In this document: positions 9,579 through 19,430 of the stretch, in pieces
Layout of the letters: the number at the start of each line of letters is the position of its first letter
Numbering within the stretch: position 1 is the stretch's first letter
Assembly: GCF_003026495.1 (NCBI RefSeq)
Contig: NZ_PYMA01000008.1
Location: 124,001-188,000, forward strand
Origin: Photobacterium sanctipauli
GTDB lineage: Bacteria > Pseudomonadota > Gammaproteobacteria > Enterobacterales > Vibrionaceae
Reading direction: 5' to 3'
DNA length: 64,000 nt
The notes under the pieces: generated by a model
What the model saw: only the letters and a program-made list of their open reading frames with translations
What the model was told of the DNA's origin: nothing
Database searches by the model: none
Program-made: the position numbers and the translations under genes

Positions 9579-10892
9579 TTATGCGGTTTGGCTTGCTTGT
9601 TGGGCTGCGGCTTTTTTCGCGCCCACGAAGCAGGTGATCACCAAGGCCACAAACGTTGGCATCAACCATGCCATGCCGTAATCAAACAGTGGAAGCACGC
9701 GGAACGCCGATACGTCAAAGCCCGATACTTTCGCTGCATCAATCATGCTAAACGACAGCGCCACAATCATAACCACGCGGTAAGACATCTGTGGGTTCGG
9801 CAGCCATTTGCGGATAAAGGTCAGGATAACCAGTGCCATCGCAATCGGGTAAAGGGCGAACAGTGCCGGTAGCGAAAGGACAATCAGTTGATTCAAGCCA
9901 ACATTGGCCACCACACAACAAGTCACAGACAGCAATACCACCCACTTTTCGTAAGACCAACGCGTCAACGAAGAGAAGTATTCAGAACAGGCGCTGATCA
10001 AGCCAACCACTGTGGTCAAACACGCTAGCAATACAATCAGCGATAGCATGATCTGGCCGGCCGGGCCAAACAGTGCCGCCACATAGATAGCCAAGATATC
10101 GCCACCGTTAGATGCACCTGCCGCAATATTCACGCTGGTCGCACCGAGGTAGAATAGCGAGATATACACGAACGCCAGACCCGCAGCGGCAATCAAGCCG
10201 GCCATAACCAGGTATTTGCGCGTGGCGGCTTCGTCGCTCACCCCTTTGCTGCGCACCGCGTCGACAATCACCATACCAAACAATAGCGCTGCTACCGCAT
10301 CCAGGGTGTTATAGCCTTCTACAAAGCCCTTGATAAAAGGCATATCGATGTAATCGCCTTTTGCTGCCTCAATCGCATCTTGCGGGTTGATCACCACCGA
10401 TACCGCCAGCATGATAAGTGCCACGAACAAAATTGGGGTCAGGAACTTACCCACCATATCGACAAGGTTGCCGCGAGAACGGGATAGGAACAGCGCAATA
10501 GCAAAAAAGACAATAGAAAAAATAGTTAAGCTAAGCTGTCCAGCATCGGCAATAAACGGTTTCACGCCCATTTCGTAGGCAACCAAGCCGGCACGGGGCG
10601 CGGCGAATGCCGGGCCGATAACGATAAAGATCATCACCGCCAAGAAGGTCGCCACCCTCGATGGTAAATCCTTGGTCATGCCTTCCCAACCACCCGCAAC
10701 CGCAACCGCGATAATGGCGATCAACGGCAGGCTAACACCGGTTGACAGAAAACCAAGCATCGCAGGGACGAGGTTCTCGCCAGCCAGCTGGCCAGCCTGT
10801 GGGGGGAATATGATGTTTCCTGCACCTAGGAAGAAAGCGAAGGTCATAAAGCCCAACGCCAAGATGTCTGTTACTTTGAGTGATTTTTTCAA
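9579..10892 (-). CDS. brnQ: Branched-chain amino acid:cation symporter BrnQ
   Basis: LIVCS-family inner-membrane carrier importing leucine, isoleucine and valine with Na+ or H+. About 12 hydrophobic helices; the conserved GFMTFAFFLGAGNIIFPP segment sits at the N-terminus. The frame is open to 10964, but I prefer the TTG at 10892 (LKKSLKVTDILAL). It has GGAAGG six bases upstream, gives 437 residues against 439 in E. coli, and removes an unconserved 24-residue extension. Monocistronic: convergent with fldB and followed by their shared terminator. Confidence 0.94.
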   Translation of the reverse strand: MKKSLKVTDILALGFMTFAFFLGAGNIIFPPQAGQLAGENLVPAMLGFLSTGVSLPLIAIIAVAVAGGWEGMTKDLPSRVATFLAVMIFIVIGPAFAAPRAGLVAYEMGVKPFIADAGQLSLTIFSIVFFAIALFLSRSRGNLVDMVGKFLTPILFVALIMLAVSVVINPQDAIEAAKGDYIDMPFIKGFVEGYNTLDAVAALLFGMVIVDAVRSKGVSDEAATRKYLVMAGLIAAAGLAFVYISLFYLGATSVNIAAGASNGGDILAIYVAALFGPAGQIMLSLIVLLACLTTVVGLISACSEYFSSLTRWSYEKWVVLLSVTCCVVANVGLNQLIVLSLPALFALYPIAMALVILTFIRKWLPNPQMSYRVVMIVALSFSMIDAAKVSGFDVSAFRVLPLFDYGMAWLMPTFVALVITCFVGAKKAAAQQASQTA

Positions 10893-11260
10893 ACTGCACC
10901 TTCCACTCGTCAATGATAATGTTGTGTTTGCAAGCGTTAATTGTTTTATTAAATTTTTAGCCACAAAAAGTTAAACCTGAATGCGACCTTACTCACAGCA
11001 TAATGAACAAAAAGCACCAAACAAGCAATACAACAGTGAAAAACACCATATTCTAGAAACACAGCAATCAAAAACCAGTTCAAATCACCAATTAAAAAAC
11101 ACCAGGCAGAATTAAACGCCAATAAAAAACTCTTATCAAAAAGATAAGAAATAGAACAAACCACTATGCAACACAAATTTAACAGTAAATTACAATGTTA
11201 TAAATAAGCCTGCACAGGCTATAATGTTGGATCAAAAAATGAATAGTCACGGGTAGCAAA
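10893..11260. other. AT-rich divergent intergenic region (brnQ / trmN)
   Basis: 368 bases, strongly AT-rich, between divergent genes and therefore holding both promoters. No convincing coding sequence: the only longer frame (minus strand near 10949-11176) has no recognisable protein features. I found no strong hairpin. Confidence 0.5.
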
Positions 11261-11977
11261 ATGGCAAAAGGTTTCACCTTCAAACAGTTCCACGTCAACG
11301 ATCACGGTTGCGGCATGCCGGTCAGTACCGACGGGGTCTTACTGGGAGCCTGGAGCGAATTGAAACCAAGCGGTACCATTTTGGATATCGGCACCGGCAG
11401 CGGGCTGTTGGCGTTAATGGCGGCGCAACGCTCCGAGGCAATAGGCCAAGACATTATTGCGCTCGATATCGATAGCAAAGCCGTTGCTGCGGCCAAGAGC
11501 AACTTTGCTGACTCCCCATGGCCGGCCAGGCTGGCTGCCCACCAGTACAATATCGTGGCATGGGCGCAGCAGCAGGCCGCTGGCAGCATTGATACCATTT
11601 TGTGCAATCCCCCCTATTTTAATAGCGGCGAGCAAGCCGGTTGCCAAGCAAGGGCAACAGCACGCCATACCAACTCGCTATCACACCAAGATCTGCTGCT
11701 TAGTATCAAGCACTTACTCTCTGACACGGGGGTTGCCAGCCTTATTTTGCCCGAATACGAGGGGCGCCAGCTTATCGCCATGGCCGACTCGCTGTCTTTA
11801 CCCTGCTCCCGTGTCTGCGAAATCCGCTCAACCGAGAAAAAGCCGGTCAACCGCCTGCTGATCGCCTTATCGAAATCGGGCAGGAAAACGGTGTCGGAGC
11901 AACTGGTGATCCACCAACAAGGCCGATACTCCGCTGATTTTGTCGCCCTAGCGCGTGAGTTCTACCTTAAGATGTAA
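11261..11977 (+). CDS. trmN: tRNA1(Val) (adenine(37)-N6)-methyltransferase
   Basis: Adds the m6A modification next to the anticodon of tRNA1(Val), corresponding to E. coli YfiC/TrmN6. 238 residues with a Rossmann-fold SAM-binding motif LDIGTGSG (41-48), the acidic SAM-ribose residue in ALDID (about 67-71), and the N6-adenine catalytic motif NPPY at 116-119. The N-terminus FKQFHVNDHGCGMPVSTDGVLLGAW is characteristic of this family. srmB follows about 100 bases downstream on the same strand; in E. coli the same two genes are neighbours but divergent. Confidence 0.95.
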   Translation: MAKGFTFKQFHVNDHGCGMPVSTDGVLLGAWSELKPSGTILDIGTGSGLLALMAAQRSEAIGQDIIALDIDSKAVAAAKSNFADSPWPARLAAHQYNIVAWAQQQAAGSIDTILCNPPYFNSGEQAGCQARATARHTNSLSHQDLLLSIKHLLSDTGVASLILPEYEGRQLIAMADSLSLPCSRVCEIRSTEKKPVNRLLIALSKSGRKTVSEQLVIHQQGRYSADFVALAREFYLKM

Positions 11978-12081
11978 AATAGCTTTTGTGGTTAGCATCA
12001 AGTTTTTCTACTTTTATGCTTGATAGTTGCCTATAATGCCGCCCCTTATAGATTGAGCCTTATCCCAAGGAGAAATGACCG

Positions 12082-13302
12082 GTGAGAGACTTTTCCGAAT
12101 TAGAATTAGATAGTGAGCTGCTGCAAGCCATCGAAGAAGCTGGCTACGAGCGTCCAACAGTCGTCCAAGCCGAGGCAATCCCTCATGCGCTTGATGGTCG
12201 CGACGTCTTGGCTTCCGCTCCTACCGGCACCGGAAAAACCGCCGCGTTTCTTCTGCCAATGCTCCAGCACCTGCAGGACTTCCCACGCAAGAAGCCTGGT
12301 CCTGCGCGCGTCCTGGTACTGACCCCGACTCGTGAACTGGCGATTCAGGTAGCTGATCAAGCTCGTGCCCTATCGAAGCACACCAACTTGAAGGTGTTCA
12401 CCATCACCGGTGGTATTTCCTACGACGAGCACGCTGATCTATTGGGCAAAACCCAAGATATCGTGGTTGCGACACCGGGACGCCTGATGGAGTACATCGA
12501 ATCAGAGCGCTTCGACTGTCGTGCCATCGAGTGCTTGATCCTCGACGAAGCAGACCGTATGCTCGACATGGGCTTTGCCAAGGTTGTTGAGCGCATTAAC
12601 AACGAATGTCGCTGGCGCCGCCAGAGCTTGTTGTTTTCAGCCACGCTTGAGGGCAAGGGCGTACGCGATTTCTCGCAGAAGATCCTAACCGAGCCGGTTG
12701 AGGTCAATGCCGAGCCGCCACGCCGCGAGCGCAAAAAGATCCACCAGTACTACCACCGTTGTGACGACATGGCGCACAAACTGGATCTGCTGAAAACGAT
12801 CCTGGGTGAAGCAGAGCGCACCATCATCTTTGTGAAGACCCGCGAGCGTCTTGCGGTACTGCGTGACCAACTGGCTGCGATGCAGATCAACTGCTGCTGG
12901 CTGCAAGGCGAGATGGCGCAAGCCTCGCGCAACAACACCATTCGCCGCTTCCGCGATGGCGAAGTGAACATCATGCTAGCAACAGACGTTGCCGCCCGTG
13001 GTATCGACCTGCCGGACGTCAGCCACGTGATTAACTTCGACATGCCGCGTACTGCCGATGTATACCTACACCGTATTGGCCGTACTGCACGCGCGGGTAA
13101 AAAAGGCACCGCCGTTTCTTTGATCGAGGCACATGATCAGGGCATGATCGAGCGTGTTGGCCGCTACATGAAAGAAGAAGTGGCTGAGCGCTTTGTTGAA
13201 GGGCTTCGTCCGCAACACAAGAAGCCGACCACGGTGAAGAAGAAAAAGAAAAAAGATCCGAAGAAGAAAGCGACCGTGAAAAAGAAAAAAGCCAAGAAGT
13301 AA
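12082..13302 (+). CDS. srmB: ATP-dependent RNA helicase SrmB (DEAD box)
   Basis: DEAD-box helicase acting early in 50S ribosomal subunit assembly. 406 residues. Motif I APTGTGKT at 46-53, motif Ia PTRELA, motif II DEAD at 155-158, motif III SAT, motif VI HRIGRTARAG. The C-terminal tail (about 385-406) is almost entirely lysine with a few prolines and alanines, a shorter version of the basic RNA-binding tail of E. coli SrmB. The start is the GTG at 12082, nine bases after AAGGAG; an out-of-frame ATG at 12075 lies closer to that site. Ends before a strong terminator. Confidence 0.96.
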   Translation: MRDFSELELDSELLQAIEEAGYERPTVVQAEAIPHALDGRDVLASAPTGTGKTAAFLLPMLQHLQDFPRKKPGPARVLVLTPTRELAIQVADQARALSKHTNLKVFTITGGISYDEHADLLGKTQDIVVATPGRLMEYIESERFDCRAIECLILDEADRMLDMGFAKVVERINNECRWRRQSLLFSATLEGKGVRDFSQKILTEPVEVNAEPPRRERKKIHQYYHRCDDMAHKLDLLKTILGEAERTIIFVKTRERLAVLRDQLAAMQINCCWLQGEMAQASRNNTIRRFRDGEVNIMLATDVAARGIDLPDVSHVINFDMPRTADVYLHRIGRTARAGKKGTAVSLIEAHDQGMIERVGRYMKEEVAERFVEGLRPQHKKPTTVKKKKKKDPKKKATVKKKKAKK

Positions 13303-13344
13303 GATCAGCCGTCAAGCCATAAAGGCTGGCTAATCACCTCAAAT

Positions 13345-13380
13345 AAAAAAACGGGCTGGTATTAACCAGCCCGTTTTTTA
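13345..13380. terminator. Bidirectional intrinsic terminator (srmB / yaaA)
   Basis: Stem ACGGGCTGGT/ACCAGCCCGT, loop ATTA, flanked by six A on the left and six T on the right. Confidence 0.94.
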
Positions 13381-13401
13381 TATACCGAGAAATCGCAGCG
13401 G

Positions 13402-14175
13402 CTATTGCTCTTCGCGCTTGAACACCAATTCGGTTTCGGTCGATTCACCAGCAACAAAGTAATAACCGGCAGTGTCAAAGGCTTGCAAACCTTCAATCGA
13501 ATCTACTTTGTTATCCAGAATATAACGGGCCATCATGCCGCGAGCCTTCTTGGCATAGAAGCTAATCACCTTGTAAGTGCCGTTCTTACAGTCTTTAAAC
13601 ACTGGCGTGATCACCTTCGCTTGCAGTGACTTTGGCTTCACCGATTTAAAGTACTCGTTAGATGCCAGGTTAACCAAAATATCATCGCCCTGCTCCGCCA
13701 ACGCGGCATTAAGCTTGTCGGTGATAATCTCACCCCAGAACTGGTATAGGTTGGTACCGCGGTTATTTGCCAGCTTGGTCCCCATCTCGAGGCGGTATGG
13801 CTGCATCAGATCCAATGGCTTGAGCAGGCCATATAGGCCCGACAACATACGCAAATGCTTCTGGGCATAGGCAAAGTCGTCTTCAGTCATGGTTTCAGCG
13901 GCAAGGCCCGTGTACACATCCCCCTTGAACGCCAAAATAGCCTGGCGGGCATTGTCGGTCGTAAATTCCGGCGACCACTCGGCAAAGCGCGCAGCATTCA
14001 GCCCGGCAATTTTATCGCTCACCTTCATTAAGCTGGCAATTTGCGCCGGGGTCAACTCACGGCATACTTCAATCAATTCAGCCGAGTGATCAACCAGCTC
14101 GGGTAGGGTATAAGTGTTGGTCGCCAATGGCGATTCGTAATCAAGCGTTTTCGCTGGTGAAACCACAATAAGCAT
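13402..14175 (-). CDS. yaaA: Peroxide stress resistance protein YaaA (DUF328)
   Basis: YaaA lowers intracellular unincorporated iron and DNA damage during hydrogen peroxide stress in E. coli; its biochemistry is not settled. 257 residues from [16 protein letters not shown], the typical family N-terminus, with the conserved blocks GDVYTGL, LSGLYG and YLAF-like SFYAKKARG. The start is the ATG at 14175, preceded by AAGGA; the open frame extends upstream to 14244 without conserved residues. Its neighbour is a yaaJ-like symporter, the same pair as in E. coli, but they are separated here by a terminator. Confidence 0.95.
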   Translation of the reverse strand: MLIVVSPAKTLDYESPLATNTYTLPELVDHSAELIEVCRELTPAQIASLMKVSDKIAGLNAARFAEWSPEFTTDNARQAILAFKGDVYTGLAAETMTEDDFAYAQKHLRMLSGLYGLLKPLDLMQPYRLEMGTKLANNRGTNLYQFWGEIITDKLNAALAEQGDDILVNLASNEYFKSVKPKSLQAKVITPVFKDCKNGTYKVISFYAKKARGMMARYILDNKVDSIEGLQAFDTAGYYFVAGESTETELVFKREEQ

Positions 14176-14220
14176 AAGGATTTCCTTTTTAAACTGACAC
14201 TTGAAGGTTACCACCAACGC

Positions 14221-14251
14221 AAAAAAAAACCACGTGATTGCCACGCGGTCT
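14221..14251 (-). terminator. Intrinsic terminator of the yaaJ-like gene
   Basis: On the minus strand an ACCGCGTG/CACGTGGT stem (one G-T pair) with a five-base loop is followed by nine T. It separates the symporter gene from yaaA. Confidence 0.85.
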
Positions 14252-14304
14252 TTTCTATTGTTGCCATCGGTATTATCAATCGCAACTTAATTGCAAACTT
14301 AGCC

Positions 14305-15735
14305 CTAGTCTTTTTTCGACTGGTCCCAAACCCCTTCTTCAAGCTGGGCGTGAAGCTCCGGATAATCGTTGCTGTCAAAGGTCGGTACTTTGCCCAGCGA
14401 CAGTTGCTTGTTGTAATCCTTGGCCAATTTCACCGCCGTCCCCGACAGCAACACAATGGCGATGAGGTTGATAATCGCCATCATCCCCATCGACACGTCA
14501 GCCATCGCCCAAACCGTCGGCAAATCCGCCACCGCCCCAAACATCACCATGCCCAGCACCACTAGGCGGAACACGGTCAGGCCGAACTTGTGGTTATGCT
14601 CTAGGAAGAGAAGGTTGGTCTCGGCATACGAGTAATTGGCCACCAGCGAGGTAAAGGCGAAGAAGAAAATGGCCACGGCGATAAAGATCGCCCCCCAACC
14701 GCCCACTTGTGAGCTCAACGCCCGCTGGGTAAGCTCGATACCGGTAATTTCACTGTGTGGGACATACTCGCCCGACATCAAAATAATCGCCACGGTCGCC
14801 GAACAAATGACGATGGTGTCCATAAACACCCCCAGCATCTGCACATAACCTTGCGAGGCTGGGTGAGGAGGGTAAGGCGTTGCCGATGCTGCAGCATTGG
14901 GTGCCGACCCCATACCGGCCTCGTTAGAGAACAACCCGCGCTTGAGGCCATTAATCATGCCCTGCGCAATGGTATAGCCGAGCGCGCCCGAGGCCGCCTC
15001 TTCAAGGCCGAAGGCACTGCGGAAAATCAACCCAAGTACATCGGGTAGCTTTTCGATGTTTGAGAACATGATAAATAGCGCCAGCAACAAGTAGCAAAGC
15101 GCCATCGCCGGTACCAGAATTTCAGCGGTACGGGCAATCACGCGCAGCCCACCAAAAATAATGACCCCAGCCATCACCACCAGCACCACACCCACGTAGC
15201 TTGGGTTCCAGCCAAAGGCAACGTTCATGGCCTGGGTTATTGAGTTGGCCTGTACCGAGTTGAACACCAAGCCAAACGCAATGATCAGACAGACAGAGAA
15301 GGCTATCCCCATCCAACGCATACCCAGCCCTTTTTCCATGTAGTAGGCAGGGCCGCCGCGGTAATTGCCGTCCTCATCACGGGTTTTATACAGCTGTGCC
15401 AACGCGCTCTCGGCAAAGGCCGTTGCCATACCCAGCATCGCAATTAGCCACATCCAAAAAATCGCCCCCGGCCCCCCCAGGGTTAGCGCTACGGCAACCC
15501 CGGCCATATTGCCGGTGCCAACACGGGCTGCCAGACTGGTACAAAGTGCTTGGAAAGAGGAGATACCGGCCTGATCGGACTTGCGGCTATTTTTCATCAC
15601 ACTGAACATGTGGCCAAAGTGACGAAACTGGATAAAACCCAACCGATATGTAAAAAAGATCCCGACCCCGATCAACAAATAAATCAGAACCGAGCCCCAT
15701 AACAGATCGTTCAAAAAGATAATCTGACTTGACAC
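14305..15735 (-). CDS. yaaJ: Alanine/glycine:cation symporter, YaaJ-like (AGCS family)
   Basis: Inner-membrane Na+/H+-coupled carrier for small neutral amino acids such as alanine or glycine. 476 residues, the same as E. coli YaaJ, with about ten hydrophobic helices. The AGCS signatures CTSLAARVGTGNMAGVA (about 66-82) and LFSNEAGMGSAPNAAA (mid-protein) are present. The start is the GTG at 15735 with GGGG six bases upstream. Downstream lies yaaA, as in E. coli. I looked for a glycine riboswitch in the long upstream gap, because some Vibrio AGCS genes have one, and did not find its conserved core. Confidence 0.92.
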   Translation of the reverse strand: MSSQIIFLNDLLWGSVLIYLLIGVGIFFTYRLGFIQFRHFGHMFSVMKNSRKSDQAGISSFQALCTSLAARVGTGNMAGVAVALTLGGPGAIFWMWLIAMLGMATAFAESALAQLYKTRDEDGNYRGGPAYYMEKGLGMRWMGIAFSVCLIIAFGLVFNSVQANSITQAMNVAFGWNPSYVGVVLVVMAGVIIFGGLRVIARTAEILVPAMALCYLLLALFIMFSNIEKLPDVLGLIFRSAFGLEEAASGALGYTIAQGMINGLKRGLFSNEAGMGSAPNAAASATPYPPHPASQGYVQMLGVFMDTIVICSATVAIILMSGEYVPHSEITGIELTQRALSSQVGGWGAIFIAVAIFFFAFTSLVANYSYAETNLLFLEHNHKFGLTVFRLVVLGMVMFGAVADLPTVWAMADVSMGMMAIINLIAIVLLSGTAVKLAKDYNKQLSLGKVPTFDSNDYPELHAQLEEGVWDQSKKD

Positions 15736-16300
15736 GCCTACCCCTCAAATTCAATCAATGCTGGCAACTAGCCAAAGTCGGCTAGGCCAATAAAATAATT
15801 GTCATAGCAAGCCGGCAATGAACACGTTGGCGGAACACTATCAGCGAGTACTACAACTTTAGTTTTGTTATGCGGTAAATGACAGCAATAGCCCGGTGTC
15901 GTAAACCCGTACGCCACTGCCTAACACAGTTACAATGTTATGTTTTTGTAAATGGATTTTATGCATACCCAAGCTTGGTGCAGTTGAACATCGCTTGGTG
16001 TAACTATGGATGGCAGACGATCATGCAAAGTTGGAACGCAAAAATCAAGCCGTCCCCTCAATACAGCTATTAACTTATCCATTATTAGCAATTTAATGCT
16101 CACAAAACATCCCTTTGCAGTGATTTCGCCTGCGCCCCCGACATGGAATTATTGTTCAAAAAACAAACAAAAACAGATATTTTGAGAGGTAGGACTCATA
16201 AAAATTTCATAATTAGGCAACAAATGCGAAACACATCAATTTTATTTTGACCCTTGTTATGATATTTAATTGATACACAACCTGTAAGAAGAGGTGCTCT
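15736..16300. other. Long divergent intergenic region (yaaJ-like / DUF3545)
   Basis: 565 bases upstream of two divergent genes. A small CTAGCC/GGCTAG hairpin lies at 15768-15785, within the likely leader of the symporter gene. A 64-codon frame at 15879-16073 has no Shine-Dalgarno and no protein-like features. No riboswitch core recognised. Confidence 0.5.
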
Positions 16301-16483
16301 ATGGATAGTTACGCATTCGATGACATTCTTGCAACTGATACACCCCGCCGCAGCTCTCGCAGCAAGCCTGTAAAAAGGAAGTGGCGTGAAATCGAGGCTC
16401 TCAAGGATAGGCAGAGACTTCGTAAAGAGCTTGCTGATATCGACATGTTTAGGGATTACCCTGACGAAGATATCGAGTTCTAG
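16301..16483 (+). CDS. DUF3545 family small protein
   Basis: 60-residue, highly charged protein of unknown function. A basic middle segment (RRSSRSKPVKRKWREIEALKD region, about 15-40) is followed by an acidic C-terminus ending DEDIEF. From memory this matches DUF3545, a short family found in Vibrionaceae and relatives. The start has AGAGG six bases upstream. A strong terminator follows 33 bases after the stop, supporting a real, separately transcribed gene. The basic helix suggests nucleic-acid or ribosome contact, but that is a guess. Confidence 0.85.
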   Translation: MDSYAFDDILATDTPRRSSRSKPVKRKWREIEALKDRQRLRKELADIDMFRDYPDEDIEF

Positions 16484-16515
16484 GCTGAATTCCCCTAACG
16501 GGTAAGCCGACATAG

Positions 16516-16541
16516 AAAAAGAGCCGCTCGCGGCTCTTTTA
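16516..16541. terminator. Bidirectional intrinsic terminator
   Basis: Stem GAGCCG/CGGCTC, loop CTCG, flanked by five A and four T; serves the DUF3545 gene and the converging hemerythrin-like gene. Confidence 0.9.
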
Positions 16542-16564
16542 TTTTATCTACAGTCTAGGAACAA

Positions 16565-17101
16565 TTAGGCATGCAAACGCTCGGCAAGGTTGCGAAAGCG
16601 ATCTGATACCTGCTGACCAAAGAGCGGGTCGCACTCGCATTGTTCATAATCAAGCGATACGGCGTGCCAGTCTTCGTCCGTGAAATGTTTTCGGATCAAA
16701 GGGATAATGTGCTTCTCTTCGAACTCTAGGTGGGCACGCTGGCGCATGACGAAGGTATTGAGCTTTTCGGCAAAGAGATCAAGCGGGATCACCGCATCCA
16801 TCAAAATCATATCGACGGTATCGGCAAACTCATGGGTCAGCTGCGCCAGCTCCTCGTGCTCATGCTCAAGATTCTGCATGGCGCCATTCTTATCGGCATA
16901 GTGCGCCAAGTAGTAATGGTAGAGTATGTCTTCTTTAGGGTGATGGCAGCATTCAGCATGCTTTTGCAGATACTCAACAATATCTTTGATTAAGCTGTAA
17001 TTCACTGGCTGGCCATTGCGTATTGCGGTCAACTTTAGCTGCAATATCTGTAACAAGCGCCCGATGTAGCCATGTTCGGTGTGAATATCATCCAACATCA
17101 T
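16565..17101 (-). CDS. Hemerythrin-like domain protein
   Basis: 178-residue four-helix protein with a probable di-iron site, the kind of fold that binds O2 or senses iron, O2 or NO. Likely ligands by spacing are His10, His54 with Glu57/Asp58 (HHPKED), His80/His82 (EHEHEE), His124 and Glu128 (HLEFEEKH). The C-terminal 30 residues after the bundle carry a CEC motif (155-157) that is not part of the hemerythrin fold. The start MMLDDIHTEHG has GGGAGG eight bases upstream. No partner gene in the operon sense; ung lies 119 bases away on the same strand. Confidence 0.85.
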   Translation of the reverse strand: MMLDDIHTEHGYIGRLLQILQLKLTAIRNGQPVNYSLIKDIVEYLQKHAECCHHPKEDILYHYYLAHYADKNGAMQNLEHEHEELAQLTHEFADTVDMILMDAVIPLDLFAEKLNTFVMRQRAHLEFEEKHIIPLIRKHFTDEDWHAVSLDYEQCECDPLFGQQVSDRFRNLAERLHA

Positions 17102-17220
17102 AGTATTTACCTCCCAGTACTCTCTCCGTTACTGAAAGTTTATGCGTGGATGAATAAACCCTCCTTGATCTTGGTTATTAAATGTACAAATAAATTACAT
17201 TTCAATCACAATCACTGTAA

Positions 17221-17901
17221 TTAAGAACATTCATCTAACAACCAATTAATTGGCGACTTGTTCATCTGACCAAGCAGCACATTAGCCTGAGAGAAATGGC
17301 CGCAACCAAAGAACCCTCTATAAGCCGACAGCGGGGAAGGATGGGCTGAGCGCAAGACATGGTGCTTCTGGCTATCAATTTTCTTGCCTTTCTTTTGGGC
17401 ATGCGCGCCCCAAAGCAAAAAGATCACGCCTTCGCACTGCTGATCAACCACTTCTATCAACTTATCGGTAAAGGTTTCCCAACCAATTTTGGCGTGGGAG
17501 TGTGCCTTGCCCTGCTCTACCGTCAAGACCGTATTTAGCAGCAATACGCCTTGCTCGGCCCAAGATTGCAGGTAGCCATGGGAGGGAATTTGGAAACCGG
17601 GAATGTCATTCGCCAACTCTTTATACATGTTTGCCAATGACGGAGGGACTTTAACACCAGGTCGCACCGAAAAGCTCAGGCCATGTGCCTGATCCGGGCC
17701 ATGATATGGGTCTTGCCCCAATATCACCACCTTCACGGCATCAAGGGGAGTTGCGGTGAGCGCATTAAAAACATCGGGCTGTGGCGGGTAAATCGATTTT
17801 CCCGCCTCTCGCTCAGCCGCAACATGGCTTTCAATAGCTTGGAAATATGGTTTTTCACGCTCAGCAAGGATTACATCCTGCCAACTTGTTATCGTGCTCA
17901 T
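17221..17901 (-). CDS. ung: Uracil-DNA glycosylase, family 1
   Basis: Removes uracil from DNA, the first step of base-excision repair. 226 residues. The water-activating motif GQDPYHG is at 62-68 (Asp64 as in E. coli), and the DNA-intercalating motif [10 protein letters not shown] lies near residue 187. AGGA precedes the ATG. The neighbourhood holds a second repair gene, nfo, about 400 bases upstream on the same strand, with a small gene in between. In E. coli ung also lies near grcA. Confidence 0.97.
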   Translation of the reverse strand: MSTITSWQDVILAEREKPYFQAIESHVAAEREAGKSIYPPQPDVFNALTATPLDAVKVVILGQDPYHGPDQAHGLSFSVRPGVKVPPSLANMYKELANDIPGFQIPSHGYLQSWAEQGVLLLNTVLTVEQGKAHSHAKIGWETFTDKLIEVVDQQCEGVIFLLWGAHAQKKGKKIDSQKHHVLRSAHPSPLSAYRGFFGCGHFSQANVLLGQMNKSPINWLLDECS

Positions 17902-17979
17902 TACTGGATCCTGGTTTGCAACAGACTTGCCATTCTATACCAAATAACCAACCCGATACCAAAGCCTAGCGCTTGTGCG

Positions 17980-18120
17980 CTACTTATCATTACAACGCTC
18001 AAGCGGATCTTTTAAGGGGGGGACCACCGGAGTTCGCCAGTGGCCACGCCCTTGGTTGAAACGGTAAGGCTGCGGTAGGCGCGAAATGGAAAAGCTCAGG
18101 AACATCATATCGGTATTCAT
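17980..18120 (-). CDS. Predicted small protein, 46 residues, unknown function
   Basis: Short frame starting MNTDMMFLSFSISR at 18120 with a textbook Shine-Dalgarno, AAGGAG seven bases before the ATG. The protein is proline- and arginine-rich in its second half (LPQPYRF, GRGHWRTP, PPLKDPLE), with a short hydrophobic N-terminus. The frame is open farther upstream to 18207, but only the ATG at 18120 has a ribosome-binding site. It lies between ung and nfo on the same strand. I do not recognise a family. Confidence 0.6.
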   Translation of the reverse strand: MNTDMMFLSFSISRLPQPYRFNQGRGHWRTPVVPPLKDPLERCNDK

Positions 18121-18297
18121 CGTATCTCTCCTTATAGTGGGCTCACTGCGTGAGCTAATAAGGACTATGAAAAAACGATACCAATTTATCAGACAATTTT
18201 TAACCAAATAAAATCAACAACTTAAAATGATACGGGCGATTTTATTGTGCCTATCTTGCCCAAAGATGGGGCTTGGCCGCCCCAAGATGGCTATCAA

Positions 18298-19143
18298 TTA
18301 AGCCGGGATGAACGAGCGAAGGGTCTCGATTTCCTGCCGCCAGATATCTGGGTTGATGGTTTCCAATACCAGTGGAATATTATCGAAGCGGTTATCCTGC
18401 ATTAAGAAGCGAAAACACGCCCAGCCAATTTCCCCTTCCCCAAGGCTATGGTGGCGATCAAGGTGGCTGCCCAGCCCGCCTTTCGAATCGTTGAGGTGCA
18501 TCCCCCTTAAATATTGCATACCCACAACCTGGTCAAACTCGGCAAACGTTGCCTCTGTTGCCGTTTCCGTTCGCAAATCATAACCCGCAGCAAATGCGTG
18601 GCAGGTATCGATACACACCCCGATGCGGGACTTGTCTTCAACCTGATCAATAATTTCAGCCAAGTGCTCAAAGCGCCAGCCAAGGTTGCTTCCCTGTCCA
18701 GCCGTGTTTTCGATAACGGCAACAACGTCAGGGACTTGCTGATGGGCTTGGTTGATCGACTCGGCAATCAAGCGAAGGCACTCCGTTTCACTGATCTTTT
18801 TCAGGTGGCTGCCAGGGTGAAAGTTCAGCAAGGTTAGGCCAAGCTGATGACAGCGCGCCATTTCATCCACAAACGCAGCACGCGATTTTTCTAGCTTCTC
18901 AGTTTCAGGCGCGCCTAGGTTGATCAGGTAAGAATCATGGGGAAGGATGGCATCCGGTGTATAACCATATTGTTTGCAGCGTGCCTTGAAAGCCGCAATG
19001 ACATCTTCGGCCAATGGCTTTGCCACCCATTGGCGTTGGTTTTTGGTAAAAAGCGCAAACGCATTTGCTCCGATCTGCCGAGCATTTTCCGGCGAATTAT
19101 GCACGCCCCCCGCCGCTGAAACATGCGCACCAATTAATTTCAT
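18298..19143 (-). CDS. nfo: Endonuclease IV (AP endonuclease)
   Basis: Cleaves the phosphodiester bond 5' to abasic sites and oxidised 3' ends. 281 residues, TIM-barrel of the AP endonuclease 2 family with three zinc ions. Metal-ligand segments are visible: [61 protein letters not shown] lies six bases before the start [13 protein letters not shown]. Divergent from grcA. Confidence 0.97.
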   Translation of the reverse strand: MKLIGAHVSAAGGVHNSPENARQIGANAFALFTKNQRQWVAKPLAEDVIAAFKARCKQYGYTPDAILPHDSYLINLGAPETEKLEKSRAAFVDEMARCHQLGLTLLNFHPGSHLKKISETECLRLIAESINQAHQQVPDVVAVIENTAGQGSNLGWRFEHLAEIIDQVEDKSRIGVCIDTCHAFAAGYDLRTETATEATFAEFDQVVGMQYLRGMHLNDSKGGLGSHLDRHHSLGEGEIGWACFRFLMQDNRFDNIPLVLETINPDIWRQEIETLRSFIPA

Positions 19144-19392
19144 TCTTTACCTTCTCTTAGAATTTTGTTCGTTGTTTATAAACGTTGCCCACAACAAAAT
19201 AGCGTAACCTAAGACGCAGTTTCACCGCAAACAAGGAATTTAATTTGTAGCTTTTGTTGTAAATTTATTACAAATGATCCATTAAACTTTTTTTTAATAT
19301 ATAAAATATGCGCATGAGACCAGATAAACTGCGGGTTAGTTGATATAGCTCAATAAAACAGCCCTAAACTTTTTAATGTTTTTTGTTGTTAT

Positions 19393-19406
19393 TTGATCTA
19401 AATCAA
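19393..19406 (+). promoter_or_regulatory. Perfect FNR box upstream of grcA
   Basis: TTGATCTAAATCAA matches the FNR consensus TTGAT-N4-ATCAA at all ten positions. It is centred about 42-43 bases upstream of the start point predicted from the TATAAT at 19431, the classical class II activator position. E. coli grcA (yfiD) is known to be FNR-activated. Confidence 0.88.
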
Positions 19407-19430
19407 TATCATTTTTTTAGTTTCCGGATA

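Noticed and set aside
13225-13302. Lysine-rich A-tracts at the end of srmB as a possible frameshift site
   Set aside because: The A-runs are at most six bases and are not in the phase of the A-AAA-AAG slippery heptamer; the tail matches the known basic C-terminus of SrmB.
15879-16073. 64-codon frame in the yaaJ-like upstream gap
   Set aside because: No ribosome-binding site; composition unlike the surrounding genes.
15736-16300. Possible glycine riboswitch before the AGCS symporter
   Set aside because: Searched on the minus strand for the conserved glycine aptamer core and did not find it; only a small hairpin is present.
18255-18290. TGGGGC/GGCC-type hairpin after nfo
   Set aside because: Short stem and no T-tract on the minus strand.
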